NCBI GenBank assembly: GCA_039029355.1
Contig: JBCCGI010000009.1
Location: 62,001-126,000, forward strand
Direction of reading: 5' to 3'
DNA from: JBCCGI01 sp039029355
Lineage (GTDB): Bacteria; Planctomycetota; UBA1135; GCA-002686595
DNA length: 64,000 bases
A model generated the notes under the pieces. It did no database searches and was not told where the DNA came from. It was given only the letters and a program-made list of their open reading frames with translations. The translations under genes were made by a program, and so were the position numbers. Positions 33,504 to 41,354 of the stretch are shown here, one piece after another. Every line of letters begins with the position of its first letter. Position 1 is the stretch's first letter.

Positions 33504-34562
33504 ATGGACTCCCAAGGACTCTTCACCGCCCGCATCCTCGACTCAGGGCTGCGGAGCCTCGCGACGGGCGCCGTCCTGCGCCAGCACGAGACGATCGCTG
33601 GCGGGGCGGAATTCGAGGACCGGGTCGCGGATCAGATCACGCGGATCCAGTTCCTGGCCGAGGCCCTCGCCGTCGGCGAGAGCGAGGTGCTGCTCGCCCA
33701 GGTGCGCTGGCTGCGCGACTCGTACGCCGCGCTGGGCGCGGACGTCTCCGAGTCGGCGGAGGGGCTCACGGCCCTGCGCGACGAGCTGCTAGAGGAGCTG
33801 CCGCCCCTCGCCCACGCGCGTGTCGCCGAGTACCTCGACCAGGCCCGCGCCGCGATCGAGGCCAAGCCCCACAAGGTCGACTCGTGCGAGCTGAGCGCGC
33901 CGACCCAGGCTCTGATCGCCGCGCTTATCGAAGCCCGTCACAACGACGCCATCGACCTGGTGATGGACCGGGTCGACGCGGGCAGCGGAGTCTCCGAGGT
34001 CGAGCTTGACCTGATCGTGCCCGCGCAGCGGGAGGTCGGCCGGATGTGGCAGCGCGGAGAGCTCGACATCTCGCAGGAGCACCTCTCCTCGCGCATCGTC
34101 GAGGAGATCCTGATCCTGCTCCACGCGCGTATCCCCACCGCTCCCACGGGTGAGCACACGGTCGTCGTAGCTCCCGTGCGCGGGAATCAACACGACATCG
34201 CGACGCGCATCGTCTCACACCACTTCGAGCTCGCCGGCTGGCGCGCGCTCCGGGTCGGGGTCAACATCCCGGTCGAGGAGCTGATTCGGGCCGTGCGGGA
34301 CCACCGCGCTGACGTCGTCGGGTTGTCGGTAACGACCGGCGCACACCTGCGCGCGACCGCGCAGTCGATTCGCGCGCTGCGCTCGGTGCCGGAAGTCGCG
34401 GACGTGCCGGTGCTGGTCGGAGGACCGCCCTTCGACGCGCTGCCCGAGCTCTGGAAGAAGGTCGGAGCCGACGGGTACGCCGGCCGAATCGCCGACGGCC
34501 CGAAGCGCGCGGCGGAGCTCGTGCGAGGGCGTAGGAAGCGCTCGTCGGCCGCGGGCGAGTAG
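33504..34562 (+). CDS. Cobalamin-binding protein with Wx9EH photoreceptor motif
   Basis: The 352-residue protein has a helical N-terminal domain (1-120) without a recognisable DNA-binding motif, a four-helix B12-binding-2 cap (~125-215) and a Rossmann B12-binding domain (~217-340). The cap carries Trp182-x9-Glu192-His193 (MWQRGELDISQEHL), the motif that in CarH/LitR-type proteins senses adenosylcobalamin and light. In the B12 domain the lower axial His is retained (His230 in RGNQHDIA), but the usual D-x-H-x-x-G becomes N-x-H-x-x-A. VLVGG matches the GG loop. It follows the ECF sigma gene and probably controls it. Light or B12 control of a sigma factor is an inference. There is no visible Shine-Dalgarno before ATG 33504. 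Confidence 0.9.
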   Translation: MDSQGLFTARILDSGLRSLATGAVLRQHETIAGGAEFEDRVADQITRIQFLAEALAVGESEVLLAQVRWLRDSYAALGADVSESAEGLTALRDELLEELPPLAHARVAEYLDQARAAIEAKPHKVDSCELSAPTQALIAALIEARHNDAIDLVMDRVDAGSGVSEVELDLIVPAQREVGRMWQRGELDISQEHLSSRIVEEILILLHARIPTAPTGEHTVVVAPVRGNQHDIATRIVSHHFELAGWRALRVGVNIPVEELIRAVRDHRADVVGLSVTTGAHLRATAQSIRALRSVPEVADVPVLVGGPPFDALPELWKKVGADGYAGRIADGPKRAAELVRGRRKRSSAAGE

Positions 34563-34564
34563 TC

Positions 34565-34733
34565 GCTAGTGCCCTGCGGCGGTAGTTCGTCCGCAATGTC
34601 GGCTCGAATGGGCGTCTCTGGCAAGGCGCGCCGACGACGCGTATCCGCTGTGATACTCGGAGGAGGCGCAACGCGGCCGGAGGCGCCCAGGCGGGTTGAA
34701 ATTGCGGACGAACTACCGCCGCAGGGCACTAGC
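34565..34733. repeat. Perfect 33-bp inverted repeat, MITE-like or bidirectional terminator
   Basis: GCTAGTGCCCTGCGGC... at 34565-34597 is repeated exactly in inverted orientation at 34701-34733. Just inside, TGGGCGTCTCTGGC (34609-34622) pairs with 34676-34689 with only two G-U positions, and GTATC/GATAC (34641-34656) closes the tip, so the whole 169-nt element can fold as one hairpin. TA dinucleotides at 34567-34568 and 34730-34731 bracket a 161-bp core, as expected for a TA-targeting (IS630/Tc1-type) miniature inverted-repeat element. It starts 3 nt after one stop codon and ends 10 nt before the other in a convergent pair, so it may also terminate both transcripts. It has no coding capacity. 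Confidence 0.85.
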
Positions 34734-34742
34734 CGCGACTCG

Positions 34743-36008
34743 TCACGAGGCGGCGCGCGACAGCTCCAGCTCGTCGCGCACCGTGCGCAGCAGACGATCG
34801 ACGCGGAAGGGCTTCGACAGCAGCGGCGCGCCCGACGCCCGCGCGTCCTTGAGGATGCGGCGCTCGGCGTAGCCCGACACGAAGACGACACTCACCGCGG
34901 AGTCGCGCTCGCGGAGATCGTCCATCAGGTCGGGGCCGCGACCTCCGGGCAGCACGACGTCGCACACCACCAGCTGCGGACGAACGCGCTCCGCGGCGCC
35001 CAGCGCTTCGTCGACGTCCCCGGCGGCCACGACGCGATAGCCGGCGCTTCGGAGGGCCGAGCAGATGAGCTCGCGCACCTGCTCCTCGTCCTCCACGACC
35101 AGCACGCACTCGCCGGAGGACGCGTACGCCTTGGCGGGATCGTCGGCGTCGTCGCGCTCCGCAGCGGTCGCCGCCCCCGGCTTGTGAGCGGGTAGATACA
35201 GCTCGAGCGCGGTCCCCCCGTCGGGCGAGCTGCGCACGAAGACGCGGCCGCCGGTCCCTTCGACGATCTGCTGAACGACGAAGAGGCCAAGCCCGGTTCC
35301 GTCGCCCTCCTCCTTGGTGGAGTAGAAGGGCTCGAACGCGTTCGCCAGCACGTCATCCGACATGCCGAAGCCGGTGTCCCGCACGCTGAGCTTCACGTAT
35401 TCGCCGGCGGGTAGCTTCAGCTCGACCGCGCGCTTCTCATCCAGCGTGCGCCCGCCCCCCACGATGACGATCTTGCCTCCACCGGGCATCGCGTCGCGCG
35501 CGTTGGATACGGCGTTGATCAGCACCTGCTCGAGCTGGAGCTCATCGGCGAACACGCTGGGGAGCGGCTCCTCGAAGGTAGCCTCGAGCTCGATATCGGC
35601 CGGGACGATCCTCCGCAGGAAGGACATCACCTCCTCTACGAGCAGGCGCAGATCGACCACACACGGATCGATGCCCTCGGGTCGGCCGAAGATCAGCAGC
35701 CGGCGCGTCAGCGCGGCACTCCGCTCGGCGGCCCATTGGATCTGCAGCATCGCGTGCTCGGTGCGCTCGTCGTTGAGCCCCCGATTCACGCTCTCGGCGT
35801 ACCCCAGAATCGCCGCGAGCAGGTTGTTGAAGTCGTGCACGACGCCGCCCGCATGCGCGCCCAACGCCTCGGCCTTTTGGGCCTGAATCAGCCGCCGTTG
35901 ACTCTCCTCGAGCTCAGTCCGAAGCGCCCGCAGCTCGTGCCGTCGCCGCCAATCGAATACGAGCAGCGCAAGGCAGCAGCCGGCAAGAAGCACCGCCAGG
36001 GCGCTCAA
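34743..36008 (-). CDS. Membrane-anchored hybrid histidine kinase (HDFNN class) with receiver
   Basis: The kinase has one N-terminal membrane helix (VLSALAVLLAGCCLALLVF), a short coiled coil (ELRALRTELEESQRRLIQAQ), an H-box of the HDFNN type (GGVVHDFNNLLAAILGY) and an ATPase domain (NAVSNARDAMPGG, DTGFGM, GTGLGLFVVQQIV). A C-terminal receiver follows with LVVCDVVLPGGRGPDLM. This resembles CckA-like soluble-output hybrids. I prefer the TTG at 36008, preceded at 6 nt by GGAGG, which starts the protein right at the membrane helix (421 residues). ATG 36113 would add 35 residues but has no Shine-Dalgarno. It is convergent with the cobalamin protein gene across the long palindrome. Confidence 0.88.
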   Translation of the reverse strand: MSALAVLLAGCCLALLVFDWRRRHELRALRTELEESQRRLIQAQKAEALGAHAGGVVHDFNNLLAAILGYAESVNRGLNDERTEHAMLQIQWAAERSAALTRRLLIFGRPEGIDPCVVDLRLLVEEVMSFLRRIVPADIELEATFEEPLPSVFADELQLEQVLINAVSNARDAMPGGGKIVIVGGGRTLDEKRAVELKLPAGEYVKLSVRDTGFGMSDDVLANAFEPFYSTKEEGDGTGLGLFVVQQIVEGTGGRVFVRSSPDGGTALELYLPAHKPGAATAAERDDADDPAKAYASSGECVLVVEDEEQVRELICSALRSAGYRVVAAGDVDEALGAAERVRPQLVVCDVVLPGGRGPDLMDDLRERDSAVSVVFVSGYAERRILKDARASGAPLLSKPFRVDRLLRTVRDELELSRAAS

Positions 36009-36350
36009 AACCCGCCTCCGAGATCCACCGTGCGAGCACGAGAATCGCCGCAGGTGTTGGGGTAGGAGTGCATGGAGTGAGGCGGGTCCCGGAGCCAATG
36101 GCCAGGACCTCATCGCGGACGAGAGCCTCGTTGACCAGGCGAGGACCGCGTCTTTCGACCCGCTTGGGTCGTTGCCGGCTTCGAAGCATAGCACCAAGTC
36201 GATGCAAGAATACGCGCCTCTTCGCGCCGACGTTTTTCCGGGTTTCGTGAGCCACCCTCTCGGCAAACCTTCGGCATCGAATCCAAGTTGCCGCGTTTCC
36301 GGTTTTCCCCAAAACCGGGACGAGTCGACGCGAAAAACCTAGGGACGCTC
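36009..36350. other. Intergenic region upstream of the hybrid kinase
   Basis: About 340 bp if the TTG start is right. It contains the alternative ATG (36113), a perfect 8-bp hairpin CCGGTTTT-CCCC-AAAACCGG (36299-36318) and the DUF1501 terminator candidate. No further gene is credible; short ORFs here lack coding character. Confidence 0.5.
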
Positions 36351-36354
36351 CTAG
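36333..36354 (-). terminator. Short terminator after the DUF1501 gene
   Basis: On the minus strand a CTAGG/CCTAG stem that includes the stop codon is followed by G and five T (36337-36333). The 5-bp stem is short, so efficiency is doubtful; the CCGGTTTT/AAAACCGG hairpin at 36299-36318 follows. Confidence 0.45.
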
Positions 36355-37745
36355 AGGATCGACTCGACGACGTGTCCGTGAACGTCGGTCAGCCGGAAGC
36401 GGCGCCCTTGGTAACGAAACGTAAGCTGCTCGTGATCGATACCGAGCAAGTGCAGGATCGTCGCCTGCAGATCGTGCACGTGAACCGGGTCACTGACCAC
36501 ATTGTAGCCATGATCGTCGGTCCTTCCGTGAACGTGACCGGCGCGCACACCGGCACCTGCAAGCCAAACCGTGAAGCAACGCGGATGGTGGTCGCGGCCG
36601 TAGTCGTCCGCCGTGAGCTTGCCCTGTGAGTAGCTCGTGCGTCCGAACTCACCGCCCCACACCACCAGCGTGTCGTCCAACAGGCCGCGCCGGCGTAGGT
36701 CGACAAGCAGCGCGGCGGTGGCTTGATCGGTCTCGCTGCACTGGGTGCGAATCGCGCGCGGCAGGCCGCCGTGCTGGTCCCAGCCCTTGTGGTAGAGCTG
36801 GACGAAGCGCACTCCGCGCTCGACCAGGCGGCGCGCGAGCAGGCAGTTCGCCGCGTAGGTTCCCGGATCGCGCGCGTCCTCGCCGTAGAGCTCGAAGACC
36901 TCATCCGGCTCGCTGGAGACGTCCGCGGCCTCGGGCACCGACCGCTGCATGCGGTAGGCCATCTCGCACGCCGCCACCCGTGCTTCGATCTCGGGGTCAC
37001 CTTCCCGGGCGAGCTGGTCGCGGTGCAGGCGGCCGAGAGCGTCGAGCACGCGGCCCCGGCTCTCGCGCGACACGCCCGCGGGGTCGGTCAGGTAGAGCAC
37101 GGGATCGCTGCCGGCGCGGAGCTGCACACCCTGATGCTGCGAGGGCAGGAATCCGCTGCCCCAGAGCCGCGAGTAGAGCGGCTGGCCCCCCTTGTTCTTG
37201 CTGACGAGCACGCAGAAGGCGGGCAGGTCGGGGTTGCCCGTCCCCAGCCCGTAGCTCACCCACGCGCCCATGCTGGGCCGGCCGGCGAGCTGCGAGCCGG
37301 TCTGAAAGAACGTGATCGCGGGGTCGTGGTTGATCGCCTCGGTGTGCATCGAGCGGATGAAGCACAGCTCGTCCACGACGCGCGCGGTGTGCGGCAGCAG
37401 CTCCGACACCCAGCGCCCGCTCTCGCCGTGCCGCTCGAAGCGGAACTGCGCCCCCGCCAGCGGCAGCGACGCCTGGTGCGCCGACATGCCCGTCAGCCGC
37501 TGCCCGCCGCGCACCGAGTCGGGGAGCGGCTCGCCGTCGCGCTCGTTCAGCAGCGGCTTGTAGTCGAAGAGGTCGAGCTGCGAGGGCCCGCCGCTCTGGA
37601 AGAGGTAGATCACGCGACGCGCGCGCGGCGCGTCGAGAAGCCGCGCCCCGGGCGTCGCGCTCAGGGAGGCTCCGGCCAGCCCGGCGGCGGCGCCGGACAG
37701 GACGGCGCGGCGCGTCGGACGAGGCGTCTCGCTTCGTCGGTTCAT
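36351..37745 (-). CDS. Tat-exported DUF1501 protein (sulfatase-like fold)
   Basis: A 464-residue member of the DUF1501 family with a twin-arginine leader (RPTRRAVLSGAAAGLAGA). Conserved family segments are FQSGGPSQLDLFDYKP, FIRSMHTEAINHDPA, MGAWVSYGLGTGNPDLPAF, WDQHGGL and VVWGGEFGRTSYSQ with HHPRCFTVWLAGAG. DUF1501 genes in Planctomycetota almost always pair with DUF1549/DUF1553 cytochrome-like genes, as here: the ATG overlaps the upstream stop by 4 nt (ATGA at 37742-37745). The biochemical role is unknown; the fold is related to alkaline phosphatase/sulfatase. Confidence 0.95.
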   Translation of the reverse strand: MNRRSETPRPTRRAVLSGAAAGLAGASLSATPGARLLDAPRARRVIYLFQSGGPSQLDLFDYKPLLNERDGEPLPDSVRGGQRLTGMSAHQASLPLAGAQFRFERHGESGRWVSELLPHTARVVDELCFIRSMHTEAINHDPAITFFQTGSQLAGRPSMGAWVSYGLGTGNPDLPAFCVLVSKNKGGQPLYSRLWGSGFLPSQHQGVQLRAGSDPVLYLTDPAGVSRESRGRVLDALGRLHRDQLAREGDPEIEARVAACEMAYRMQRSVPEAADVSSEPDEVFELYGEDARDPGTYAANCLLARRLVERGVRFVQLYHKGWDQHGGLPRAIRTQCSETDQATAALLVDLRRRGLLDDTLVVWGGEFGRTSYSQGKLTADDYGRDHHPRCFTVWLAGAGVRAGHVHGRTDDHGYNVVSDPVHVHDLQATILHLLGIDHEQLTFRYQGRRFRLTDVHGHVVESIL

Positions 37746-40700
37746 CGCTTGGTCACCACCGCATCGTAGGAGAGCAACGCACCGGCGACGACGGTCAGCG
37801 CCGCGAGCTCGGCGGCGTCGGCGTCCGCGTCGACGTCGACGTCCACCGACGCCGATCCGATCTCGAGCAGCGCACGCGCCGCCTGGGGGTCCGCGCGGTA
37901 GGCGTCGCGCTCCGCGGCGAGGAGCGCAAGCAGCACGTCGAGCTCCTCGGCGCGCGGCGAGCGCGTCGCGAGCAGGCGGAAGGCGCGCGTGATCCGCGCC
38001 TCGTCCTCCCCCGCGGCCTCGACCAGCACGCGCTCGGCCAGCCGGCGCGCGGCCTCGACGCGCTGCGGGTCGTTCCACAGCACCAGCACCTGCAGCGGCG
38101 TGTTGGTCTCCTCTCGCCGGGCCACGCAGACCTCGCGCTTGCCCGCGTCGAAGATCATCATCGACGGGGGCGGCGACGTGCGCTTCCAGAAGGTGTAGAG
38201 GCTGCGGCGCCACAGGCCCTCCCCCTCGTCCGGGCGGTACTCCGCACCCGACTTCTCCTTCCAGAGGCCCGCGGGCTGGTACGGCTTCACGCTCGGCCCG
38301 CCGACGCGCTCGACCAGCAGGCCGCTCGCGGCGAGCGCCAGGTCGCGCAGCTCCTCGCCGGTCAGCCGCCGGCTCGGCGCGCGCGCGTAGAGGTGGTTCT
38401 CGGGGTCGCGCTCGCGCAGCGCTGCAGCCGCACGCGAGGACTGGCGATAGGTCGCCGACAGCACCAGGCGGCGCATCAACGCCTTGAGGTCATAGCCCCC
38501 GTCGACGAGCTGGCCGGCGAGGTAGTCGAGCAGCTCGGGATGCGTCGGCAGCGTGCCCTGGCTGCCGAAGTTCTCCGAGGTGGCGACCAGCCCCGCGCCG
38601 AAGGCCAGCTGCCACAGCCGGTTCGCCGCGACGCGGGCGAAGAGCGGGTTGTCGGCGGCGGTGAGCCAGTCCACGAGCCCGAGCCGGTCGCGCGGCGCGT
38701 CCGCCGCGAGGGCGCCGAGCGCCTCGGGGACGTGCGGCTCGACCGCCTCTCCGCGCGCCCCGTAGTCGCCGCGGGCGAGCACGTACGTCGTCCGCGGAGC
38801 GTCCAGCTCCTCCATCGTCATGATCGACGGGACGCCGTCGAAGCGCTCGCCGCGCTGGCGCCGCAGCTCGCGTAGCTCCTCGCGCCGGCGCCACCAATTC
38901 GAGTCGGTCGCGATCTCCGGCGCCCGCGTCGGATCGGCGCCGGCGAAGAGCAGCGCGACCTCGTCCGCCGCCAGCGCGCGCTCGAAGACGGCGAGCTCGT
39001 CGACGCGACCGCCGGCAAAGCCCACGTCGCGGAAGCGCTGCGCGAGGGTGAGGACCAGCCCCCCGCCGCTGACCACGTCGCGCCGCAGGCCGTCGCGCAC
39101 GACCTCGGTCGCCGCGGCCCGGCCGTCGACGTAGAGCCGCACACCGTCCGCGCGCGACGAGCCGTCGTAGGTGATCGCGACGTGCGTCCACGTGCCCGCG
39201 GGCAGCGGATCCGACGCGACGACGCGCAGCGCATCGCCCGGCCAGAAGTGGATCAGCGAGAAGCTCGGGCGCCCGTGCTCGAGCAGCAGTTGATAGCCGC
39301 AGCTGCCCGCGTCGGTCCAGGCGCGCGAGCGATGCAGCACCACCGCGCGCTCCGGAGCGGGCTCCTCGGCCGCGCGCCCAGGCGGTCGGATCCAGAGCGA
39401 GAAGGTGAAGGGATCCCAGCGCCGCAGCTCGCCCACGCCGGGGAAGGTGGCGTTGTCCTCGCCGGAGAACTCGAGCGCCAGCCCGCGCCGCCCCTCGGCG
39501 CTGCGCGGTGCGTCGCGAACGCGTCCGGCGTGCGCCGGATCGGCGGCGTTCGGCAACCGTCCGTCCGCGTCGGGCGGCGCGTCGAACGAGAAGCTGCCGA
39601 CACACCCCGCCAGCGGCGTCGCCGGCCGCTCGGCCCGCGCCAGCTCGGCCTCGACGCGCGCGATCTCGGCGTCGAGGCGCGCGAGCTCGGCGTCGTCCTC
39701 GGCCGTCGTGAGCGCGAGCGCCGGCGTCGGCGTCGCGCTCGTGAAGTGCGGGTACAGCCCGGACTCGTCGACGTTGTCGAAGAACGCCGACAGGCCGTAG
39801 TACTCGCGCTGCGACAGCGGGTCGAACTTGTGGTCGTGGCAACGGGCACACTCGAGCGTGAGCCCCAGGAAGGCCATCCCGAAGGTGTGGACGCGGTCGG
39901 AGACGTACTCGACGCGGAACTCCTCCTCGACGCTGCCGCCCTCGTTCGTCTGGCGGTGCAGGCGGTTGAAGGTCGTCGCGAGACGCTGAGCGCGCGTCGG
40001 CGCATCGAGCAGGTCGCCCGCGAGCTGCCACGTGACGAAGCGGTCGTAGGGCAGATTCTCGTTGAACGCGTCGATGACCCAGTCGCGCCACGGCCACACG
40101 GCGCGCGCGGCGTCGTTCTGGTAGCCATAGGTGTCGGCATAGCGCGCGAGCTCGAGCCAGTCGGCGGCCATCCGCTCGCCGTAGGCCGGAGATGCCAGCA
40201 GCCGATCGGCAGCGCGGCCGAAGGCGCCTTCCTCGCGGTCGGCGAGGAAGGCCTCGACGTCGTCCAGCGCCGGCGGGAGGCCGGTGAGATCGAACGAGGC
40301 CCGCCGCAGCCAAGTCGCGCGGTCGGCGGCCGGCGCCGGCGCGAGGCCCTCACGCTCGAGGCGCGCCAGCACGAAGCGATCGAGCTCGTCGCGCGGCCAC
40401 GCCGCGTCGCGAACCGCGGGCGGGGCCGGTCGGCGCGGCGGCTCGAACGACCAGTGGCCTGCGTAGGGCGCGCCCTCGGCGACCCAGCGCCGCAGCAGCT
40501 CGGCCTCGCTCGCGGTCAGCGCGAGGTGCGACCCGGCCGGCGGCATGCGCAGGTCGTCGTCGTCCGTCAGGATGCGGTAGACCAGCTCGCTCTCGTCCGG
40601 ATCGCCCGGGACGACGGCCGCATAGCCGCCGAGGTCGGCGACGGCCTCGTCGCGCAGATCGAGCCGGAAGCCGCCCTCGCGCGAGCCGGCGTCGGGACCG

Positions 40701-40828
40701 TGGCAGGGGAAGCAGCGGTCCGAGAGGATCGGCCGGACCTCGCGCACGAAGTCGACGGCGGTCTCTTCGCCGATGGCGGCGACGAGCGTGCCCAGGGCGA
40801 GGGGCGACCCCAGTGCGAGGAGCATCAT
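37742..40828 (-). CDS. PSCyt1-DUF1549-LamG-DUF1553 planctomycete cytochrome-like protein
   Basis: A 1028-residue exported protein. The N-terminal PSCyt1 domain has a c-type heme motif Cys39-x-x-Cys42-His43 (RCFPCHGPD). DUF1549 (PSCyt2) follows with ELDRFVLARLEREGL, YGERMAADWLELARYADT and a second C-x-x-C-H (LECARCHDHKFDPLSQ, about residue 327). A LamG/concanavalin-like insertion occupies ~450-640 (FTFSLWIRPP, WTHVAITYDG). DUF1553 (PSD1) closes with RVAANRLWQLAFGAGLV and RREETNTPLQVLVLWND. It is presumed to be an electron-transfer or substrate-binding protein working with DUF1501. ATG 40828 was chosen for the signal peptide; ATG 40825 is equivalent. Confidence 0.94.
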   Translation of the reverse strand: MMLLALGSPLALGTLVAAIGEETAVDFVREVRPILSDRCFPCHGPDAGSREGGFRLDLRDEAVADLGGYAAVVPGDPDESELVYRILTDDDDLRMPPAGSHLALTASEAELLRRWVAEGAPYAGHWSFEPPRRPAPPAVRDAAWPRDELDRFVLARLEREGLAPAPAADRATWLRRASFDLTGLPPALDDVEAFLADREEGAFGRAADRLLASPAYGERMAADWLELARYADTYGYQNDAARAVWPWRDWVIDAFNENLPYDRFVTWQLAGDLLDAPTRAQRLATTFNRLHRQTNEGGSVEEEFRVEYVSDRVHTFGMAFLGLTLECARCHDHKFDPLSQREYYGLSAFFDNVDESGLYPHFTSATPTPALALTTAEDDAELARLDAEIARVEAELARAERPATPLAGCVGSFSFDAPPDADGRLPNAADPAHAGRVRDAPRSAEGRRGLALEFSGEDNATFPGVGELRRWDPFTFSLWIRPPGRAAEEPAPERAVVLHRSRAWTDAGSCGYQLLLEHGRPSFSLIHFWPGDALRVVASDPLPAGTWTHVAITYDGSSRADGVRLYVDGRAAATEVVRDGLRRDVVSGGGLVLTLAQRFRDVGFAGGRVDELAVFERALAADEVALLFAGADPTRAPEIATDSNWWRRREELRELRRQRGERFDGVPSIMTMEELDAPRTTYVLARGDYGARGEAVEPHVPEALGALAADAPRDRLGLVDWLTAADNPLFARVAANRLWQLAFGAGLVATSENFGSQGTLPTHPELLDYLAGQLVDGGYDLKALMRRLVLSATYRQSSRAAAALRERDPENHLYARAPSRRLTGEELRDLALAASGLLVERVGGPSVKPYQPAGLWKEKSGAEYRPDEGEGLWRRSLYTFWKRTSPPPSMMIFDAGKREVCVARREETNTPLQVLVLWNDPQRVEAARRLAERVLVEAAGEDEARITRAFRLLATRSPRAEELDVLLALLAAERDAYRADPQAARALLEIGSASVDVDVDADADAAELAALTVVAGALLSYDAVVTKR

Positions 40829-41354
40829 CGGGGAAGAGGATCGGCGCTCTCGCCGGGATGCGCAACCACAAGACCGATCCCACGGTCCGCCCCTCGGGCG
40901 CGGAGGAGGGAACGAGTTCGCGCCTCGGGTCAAGCGGCGCGGTCGCGGAGGCCGATGGTCTCTCTACCGCCGCCCCGGCGGCAACCAGAGGACGAGCGGT
41001 TCTCCGCCGGCCCAAGCCGCGGCCTTGCGCCACGCACCGGGCCGCGGGAGGGGCCGCCGAGCGGGGGACTGACTAGCCAGCTCCCCAGCGGGCGCCCTAT
41101 CGCGCCCGCGCCTGGCGCGGGCTTCCCTTGGAGGGGCCCGCGCCCCTTCTCCCCGCGCGACCGCATACCCGAAATGGTCTGGGCGCAGATCGTCGGGACA
41201 CAAAAGCCCACGCGGCCCAAACAAAAAGGAAGCGCGGAGCGTCCCCCCCCAGGGCCGCCCCGCGCAAGCATGGCTTCCGACTCGACTCGGAAGGTGCTCT
41301 TATCCAAGCACGACGAGCGCCGCGCCCAACGGGTTCCCCGATGTGATGCAATCG
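40829..41354. other. 526-bp intergenic region with hairpins, no gene seen
   Basis: The region lies between the start of the DUF1553 gene and the stop of the exonuclease gene. It contains the exonuclease-operon terminator (41221-41265), a hairpin CTTCCGA/TCGGAAG (41274-41293) and a 9-bp near-loopless inverted repeat GCCCGCGCC/GGCGCGGGC (41104-41122). The minus-strand reading frame at 40930-41307 has low-complexity Gly/Arg/Pro composition and no homology or ribosome binding site, so I do not call it. The promoter for the DUF1553-DUF1501 pair should be within about 150 bp of 40828. Confidence 0.5.
41221..41265 (-). terminator. Rho-independent terminator of the SGNH-MBOAT-exonuclease operon
   Basis: On the minus strand a 10-bp stem (GCGCGGGGCG / CGCTCCGCGC, one G-U) with a 14-nt loop is followed by TTCCTTTTTG. 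It lies about 90 nt past the exonuclease stop codon. Confidence 0.75.

Noticed and set aside
34569..35195. Plus-strand open frame across the long palindrome
   Set aside because: It reads through the inverted repeat and antisense to the hybrid kinase receiver domain; no coding features.
41104..41122. 9-bp inverted repeat as a second terminator
   Set aside because: The loop is only one base and no T tract follows on the minus strand; kept only as a note in the intergenic entry.
40930..41307. Possible 125-residue minus-strand gene in the large intergenic gap
   Set aside because: No ribosome binding site, low-complexity Gly/Arg/Pro composition, and it overlaps the terminator of the exonuclease operon.
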